Made by a program: the position numbers and the translations under genes. A model generated the notes under the pieces. It had not been told where the DNA came from and did not search any database. It was given only the letters and a program-made list of their open reading frames with translations. This document shows positions 60,317 through 64,000 of a stretch of DNA of 64,000 nt, piece after piece; the stretch's first letter is position 1, and each line of letters opens with the position of its first letter. The stretch comes from Bacillota bacterium (GTDB lineage Bacteria > Bacillota > Clostridia > Oscillospirales > Ruminococcaceae): NCBI GenBank assembly GCA_023439835.1, contig JAEXUW010000020.1, positions 62,001 to 126,000 on the forward strand. Direction: 5' to 3'.

Positions 60317-60682
60317 ATGTTATCAAATATAACAGCATTTTATACTACTGGTGAATCAACAGCTCAGACGCAATCAATGTTGCCGACCTTTTTAATGCTT
60401 GGAGCAGTAATCATTTTAATGTATTTCATGATGTTTCGTCCGCAGAAGAAAAAGGAAAGAGCAGAGACCGAGATGAGGAAAAATCTTCAAATCGGTGACG
60501 AAGTTGTTACTGTCGGCGGAATTGTTGGCATAGTTTTTTCTATAAAAGAAGATACTGTTGTTATCGAAACCGGCGGAGACAGGAGTAAAATTAGAGTGAG
60601 AAGATATGCTATTGCTCAGAATTTAACTGTTCATGAAGAGGCTGCTGCAATTAAAGAAGCAGATAATAAAGAAGCTAAATAG
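60317..60682 (+). CDS. yajC: Preprotein translocase accessory subunit YajC
   Basis: YajC accompanies SecDF in protein export. The 121-residue protein has one membrane segment (about residues 22-41, LPTFLMLGAVIILMYFMMF) followed at once by the family motif RPQKKKERAETEMRKNLQIGDEVVTVGGIVG. ATG at 60317 follows TTTTGGAGG; a TTG in frame at 60305 lies within this site. In many Clostridia yajC is next to the TIGR04086 gene and scfAB, with secDF beyond; here secDF is not found within the window. Confidence 0.96.
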   Translation: MLSNITAFYTTGESTAQTQSMLPTFLMLGAVIILMYFMMFRPQKKKERAETEMRKNLQIGDEVVTVGGIVGIVFSIKEDTVVIETGGDRSKIRVRRYAIAQNLTVHEEAAAIKEADNKEAK

Positions 60683-60738
60683 AATATTTATGTCTTGCCC
60701 CGAATAAGATTTATTATGAATTTTAGGAGGGGTTTGTG

Positions 60739-61143
60739 ATGCAAAGAAGAACAGCACTTAAAAGCCTGCGCGATTCAAAGCTCTACTGTACGGTTAGTTC
60801 ATCACTTATCGGAATAATAATAGTAATTATTTGTTTGTTATCTTTTTCGTTTTTAATGACAAAGATCGACACCCCAGATGTTATTGTATCATTTATGTCG
60901 AGCTTTTCGCTTTGTATCGGTTCATACTTCGGCGGATATATTTCATCAAAGAAGCGTCGCCAAAACGGGCTTGCTATGGGGCTTCTTTGCGGAGTATCAA
61001 TTTACTTAATTGTATTTATTGCCGGTGTTATTTTCGCAAAAGTGAGTGTTTCTGCTGGATTTATAACAAAACTTATTATGGTAATTTCATGCGGAGCAAT
61101 CGGTGGAGTAATCGGTGTAAATTCTAAGAAAAAAAGATATTGA
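60739..61143 (+). CDS. TIGR04086-family membrane protein
   Basis: The 134-residue protein has four membrane segments (about 20-42, 50-70, 78-102, 108-128) and sits between yajC and scfA, the position that defines the TIGR04086 family in Clostridia. Glycine-rich segments such as CIGSYFGGYISSKKRRQNGL are typical. Its function is unknown; a link to Sec export or to SCIFF peptide handling has been suggested only by this conserved location. GGAGGGG precedes the ATG. Confidence 0.87.
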   Translation: MQRRTALKSLRDSKLYCTVSSSLIGIIIVIICLLSFSFLMTKIDTPDVIVSFMSSFSLCIGSYFGGYISSKKRRQNGLAMGLLCGVSIYLIVFIAGVIFAKVSVSAGFITKLIMVISCGAIGGVIGVNSKKKRY

Positions 61144-61168
61144 TTTTTGTCGATTAATATGTTATAAT
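61140..61168 (+). promoter_or_regulatory. Promoter of scfA
   Basis: TTGATT and TATAAT are separated by 17 bases, 30 bases before the scfA start. Confidence 0.75.
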
Positions 61169-61197
61169 TTTTTATAATGATTTTTTTGGAGGGTAAA

Positions 61198-61341
61198 ATG
61201 AAGCATATTAAAACTATTAATAGTGCAAACCTTAAGAAAACCGTGGAAAAAGGTGGGTGCGGTAAGTGTCAGGCGTCTTGTCAGTCGGCTTGCAAGACAT
61301 CTTGTACCGTAGCTAATCAAAAGTGTCAGAAGGACGCATAG
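61198..61341 (+). CDS. scfA: SCIFF peptide precursor (six cysteines in forty-five residues)
   Basis: A 47-residue peptide beginning MKHIKTINSANLKKTVEKGG and with cysteines at 21, 24, 28, 32, 36 and 43, the hallmark of the SCIFF ribosomal peptides that are almost universal in Clostridia. Between the cysteines are Ser/Thr/Asn/Gln residues that take part in thioether bonds made by ScfB (a ranthipeptide). GGAGGG precedes the ATG at 61198. A terminator lies between this gene and scfB, which would give more precursor than enzyme. Confidence 0.96.
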   Translation: MKHIKTINSANLKKTVEKGGCGKCQASCQSACKTSCTVANQKCQKDA

Positions 61342-61350
61342 GAAAATTTT

Positions 61351-61379
61351 AAAGGGACAGCAATGTCCCTTTACTTTTT
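61351..61379 (+). terminator. Terminator/attenuator between scfA and scfB
   Basis: AAAGGGACA pairs with TGTCCCTTT over GCAA, followed by ACTTTTTG. It probably ends most scfA transcripts and lets a minority continue to scfB. Confidence 0.82.
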
Positions 61380-61411
61380 GTATTGCGCATATTTATTGGG
61401 GGATTCGGGAA

Positions 61412-62779
61412 ATGATACATAAGTATAAGCTTAATGGTTTCAATATAGTGCTTGACGTAAACAGCGGGGGAGTTCATGTTGTTGATGATTTGACATATGA
61501 TTTACTTGATAATGTTATGCCTCCGTTTGATGGTGAATGCCCTGAGTATGTTATTGAAAAGCTCTCAAGATTTTATGGGAAAGAGGATATCAAGTCCTGC
61601 TACCATGAAATTTGTGAGCTGTATAAAGACAAGATACTATACTCTGAGGATGAGTATGAGAAATTCGCAAAAAGCTATGTTGCTTCTCCAGTAAAAGCTA
61701 TGTGCCTTCTTATTGCGATGGATTGTAACCTTAGATGCGAATACTGCTTTGCGTCAACTGGCGATTATGGTCACGGAAGAAAGCTAATGGATTTTGACAC
61801 AGGGAAAAAGGCGATTGATTTTCTTCTTGAAAACTCAAAGGACAGAAAACACTTAGAGGTTGATTTTTTTGGCGGTGAGCCTCTTATGAACTTTGACGCT
61901 GTCATTAAGATTGTTGAGTATGCCCGTTCAAAGGAGCAGGAGCATAACAAGCACTTTAATTTTACCATTACCACAAACGGTACTCTTCTTGATGACGATA
62001 AAATCAAATTTATTAATGACGAAATGTATAACGTCGTGCTTTCAATTGACGGAAGAAAAGAAGTCAATGACAAAATGAGAAAAAGGGTGGATGGGACAGG
62101 CTGTCACGACAAAATTCTTGAGAATTATAAAAAGCTTGTTTCACAAAGAGGCGACAAGGAGTATTATGTAAGAGGAACATATACAAAGTACAATATTGAT
62201 TTCTCAAATGATGTAATGCACCTTTTTGAAGAAGGCTTTGATCAGATTTCTATTGAGCCTGTTGTCGCTGATACGAATGAAGCTTATGCGATTTCAGAAA
62301 GAGATTTGCCCGCTATTTTTTGTGAATATGAAAAGCTGGCTGATAAAATGATAGGCATTAGCAATGATAAAAAGTTTTGCAACTTCTTTCATTTCATGAT
62401 TGATTTGGATCAGGGACCGTGCGCTATTAAGCGTCTGAGAGGTTGTGGATGCGGAAATGATTATGTTGCGGTAACGCCGGATGGGGATATATATCCTTGT
62501 CATCAGTTTGTCGGTCACGATGAATTTGTAATGGGAAATCTTTCTGACGGCATTCTAGATATGAATATTAAAAATTCCTTTGTGAATACTCATATTTACA
62601 CAAAACCTGACTGCGTAAAGTGCTGGGCAAGATTTTATTGTAGCGGTGGCTGTAATGCAAACAATTATATTTATTGTGGCGATGTTCACACACCATATCG
62701 TATAACCTGTGAAATACATAAAAAACGCCTTGAATGTGCTATAATGATGCAGGTTAATAAAGCGGAACAATCATATTAA
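61412..62779 (+). CDS. scfB: SCIFF radical SAM maturase
   Basis: ScfB makes thioether crosslinks in the SCIFF peptide. The 455-residue protein has an N-terminal peptide-recognition region (about 1-90), the radical SAM motif CNLRCEYC (Cys105, Cys109, Cys112), the SAM-binding VDFFGGEPLMNF, and a C-terminal SPASM domain with several cysteines (CAIKRLRGCGCGND, CHQF, CVKCWARFYCSGGCNANN) for auxiliary iron-sulfur clusters. It follows scfA by 70 bases with a terminator between. No protease or exporter gene lies beside it here. Confidence 0.96.
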   Translation: MIHKYKLNGFNIVLDVNSGGVHVVDDLTYDLLDNVMPPFDGECPEYVIEKLSRFYGKEDIKSCYHEICELYKDKILYSEDEYEKFAKSYVASPVKAMCLLIAMDCNLRCEYCFASTGDYGHGRKLMDFDTGKKAIDFLLENSKDRKHLEVDFFGGEPLMNFDAVIKIVEYARSKEQEHNKHFNFTITTNGTLLDDDKIKFINDEMYNVVLSIDGRKEVNDKMRKRVDGTGCHDKILENYKKLVSQRGDKEYYVRGTYTKYNIDFSNDVMHLFEEGFDQISIEPVVADTNEAYAISERDLPAIFCEYEKLADKMIGISNDKKFCNFFHFMIDLDQGPCAIKRLRGCGCGNDYVAVTPDGDIYPCHQFVGHDEFVMGNLSDGILDMNIKNSFVNTHIYTKPDCVKCWARFYCSGGCNANNYIYCGDVHTPYRITCEIHKKRLECAIMMQVNKAEQSY

Positions 62780-62813
62780 TAAGCAGAATTACAAATGAAT
62801 TTATAATGAATAA

Positions 62814-62848
62814 ATCCCCTGAACAGTTTAAATGTTCAGGGGATATTT
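62814..62848. terminator. Bidirectional intrinsic terminator
   Basis: ATCCCCTGAACA pairs perfectly with TGTTCAGGGGAT over a 7-base loop, with A/T-rich flanks. It lies between convergent scfB and the second AI-2E-family gene. Confidence 0.88.
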
Positions 62849-62850
62849 GT

Positions 62851-63993
62851 TTAAGTTACTTCAATCTGCTTCTTCTTAAGCTTTTCGTTTATTTTTAGCT
62901 TGGTGTAATCATAAATGATCGACATTGTGGGAACGCTCAGGAGCATTCCTAGCACACCATAAAGCCCGCCACCTATAATAATAGCAATCAGTACCCATAG
63001 TGCGGGGAGACCAACCTTTCCCCCAACAACTCTTGGATAAATGAAATTACCCTCAATCTCTTGAAGAACAATGATGAAAATAACAAACCATACCGCTTGA
63101 ATAGGGTCAATGATAAGAAGAAGCAAAACAGCGGGGATTGTTCCTATAAAAGCACCGACGATAGGCATAAGGCTTGTAATACAAATCAGCGCAGATATTA
63201 GAAATTCATACTCGAAGTTTATAAAACTGAAAATATTCAATAGATTCATTCCAATAAAACAGAGAACCCCAAGGATTAAAGACTCAATAAGCTGACCGGT
63301 TATGAAATTTGAAAATGTATGCTTGGCATGTTCCATAAAATCAACAATTCTGTCGGCTCTTTCGGTTTTTATTACAGCAAAAATAAGCTTTTTAATTTGA
63401 GTATAAAGCTTTTTCTTTCCCACAAGGAAATAGAACGAAATCACTAAGCCGAGAAAAATATCAACAATCACAGATACAAGATTTTTTGAAAAACCGAATG
63501 CACCAAAGAAAATTGTTTTCGCTATATTAGGAATATTGTTAAACAGATTTTTAATTTCATTGAATACGTTAAAATCATCAGGAATAACCTTTTCAAATTC
63601 CTGATAAATATCGTTAGTTAGATTTTTGAAATTGTCCATATAAGAATCGAAATTATCGCTTAGAAGAGAAGCACTGTCAATAAACTGCGGTACAATAATA
63701 ATAATTATTCCGATAATTATTGAAAACATTGCTGAATAAACTATAAGAAGAGAAACAACGGTTGTAAGCTTTTCGTGTTTTTTCTTTTTAAACGGCTTAT
63801 CTAGTAGCCGCTTAATTGAAGAAAACGGATTGTTAAGAACAAAAGCAATGGCAAAGCCAATAATAATTGGTCTTAATATTCGAATCAAATTCGCAAGAAT
63901 CTTCAACAACCCATCAACATGCCACAAAGCATATGTAAAAATAATGGCAAATGCAATCATCAAAAGAATATTTCTGAAAATACGTTTATCCAT
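62851..63993 (-). CDS. AI-2E-family membrane transporter, second copy
   Basis: The 380-residue protein is a paralog of the one at 18478-19848: about eight membrane segments, the motifs VGAFIGTIPAVLLLL, GNFIYPRVVGGKVGLPALWVL and GGGLYGVLGMLLSVPTMSIIYD in the same order, but no long C-terminal tail. Like its relative it is an exporter of unknown substrate; the family name does not prove AI-2 transport. The start codon is seven bases from the window edge, so its upstream region is not visible. Confidence 0.87.
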   Translation of the reverse strand: MDKRIFRNILLMIAFAIIFTYALWHVDGLLKILANLIRILRPIIIGFAIAFVLNNPFSSIKRLLDKPFKKKKHEKLTTVVSLLIVYSAMFSIIIGIIIIIVPQFIDSASLLSDNFDSYMDNFKNLTNDIYQEFEKVIPDDFNVFNEIKNLFNNIPNIAKTIFFGAFGFSKNLVSVIVDIFLGLVISFYFLVGKKKLYTQIKKLIFAVIKTERADRIVDFMEHAKHTFSNFITGQLIESLILGVLCFIGMNLLNIFSFINFEYEFLISALICITSLMPIVGAFIGTIPAVLLLLIIDPIQAVWFVIFIIVLQEIEGNFIYPRVVGGKVGLPALWVLIAIIIGGGLYGVLGMLLSVPTMSIIYDYTKLKINEKLKKKQIEVT

Positions 63994-64000
63994 ATAACAC

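Noticed and set aside
1..64000. Mobile element, prophage, defence system or biosynthetic gene cluster other than SCIFF
   Set aside because: No transposase, integrase, phage structural gene, toxin-antitoxin pair, Cas protein or NRPS/PKS was seen; nearly all genes have housekeeping or sporulation roles.

Overview
The window is a chromosomal segment of a spore-forming, low-to-mid GC member of the Clostridia. The spoIIGA-sigE-sigG block, the SCIFF peptide (scfA) with its maturase, a fermentative pyruvate formate-lyase, T-box and riboswitch control, and CIRCE/HrcA control all point there. The style of the genes suggests an Oscillospirales/Ruminococcaceae-like anaerobe, but the species cannot be told from the sequence alone. 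Genes are densely packed in short operons separated by clear intrinsic terminators. I see no phage, insertion sequence, integron, CRISPR array or defence island.

Layout. 1-2580: the end of an ABC ATPase and a two-component system. 2701-6289 (minus): a lysine/diaminopimelate operon asd-GNAT-dapA-dapB behind a lysine riboswitch. 6333-13522: queuosine genes queA and tgt with a small membrane protein between them, mntP, a HAD phosphatase, an XRE-cupin regulator with an acyl-CoA synthetase, and an RluA-type pseudouridine synthase. 13621-18432: the CIRCE-controlled hrcA-grpE-dnaK-dnaJ operon. 18478-22391: an AI-2E-family permease and PcrA helicase. 22436-27742: the shikimate operon aroF-aroB-aroA-aroC plus a DUF4364 gene. 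27814-30170: tRNA-Pro, -Thr and -Tyr, then typA. 30334-32848: an LTA-synthase-like protein, a FlK-like thioesterase and a 50-residue protein. 32959-36029: pflB-pflA. 36067-39116 (minus): a T-box-controlled ABC importer, probably for tryptophan. 39266-43565: a SPL-like radical SAM protein and the dTDP-rhamnose genes. 43647-47769: an Mrp ATPase, enolase, tRNA-Gly, -Arg and -His, an S1-domain protein and a hypothetical protein. 47896-52834: DUF951, prfA, tsaC, coaE, a lytic transglycosylase and an M18 aminopeptidase. 52996-55478: spoIIGA, sigE, sigG. 55687-60171: two large exported wall-associated proteins. 60317-62779: yajC, a TIGR04086 membrane protein, scfA and scfB. 62851-63993: a second AI-2E-family permease.

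The most striking feature is the leader of the aroFBAC operon. A sigma-A promoter drives a 33-codon peptide gene in which 10 of 16 consecutive residues are Phe, Tyr or Trp. A strong terminator follows, and the end of the peptide gene carries an 8-base perfect complement to one arm of that terminator. This has the full architecture of ribosome-mediated attenuation by charged aromatic tRNAs, a mechanism usually associated with Proteobacteria rather than Clostridia. The window therefore holds three amino-acid-sensing leaders of three kinds: a lysine riboswitch on asd/dapAB, a leader peptide on aroFBAC, and a T-box with a TGG specifier on the tryptophan-type importer.

Other points of interest are inverted repeats that bury or abut the ribosome-binding sites of sigG, a 50-residue protein and the importer's binding protein; a dyad over the spoIIGA -10 region; a structured enolase leader; and an amidase fused to a barrel that seems to have lost the catalytic acids kept by its neighbour.
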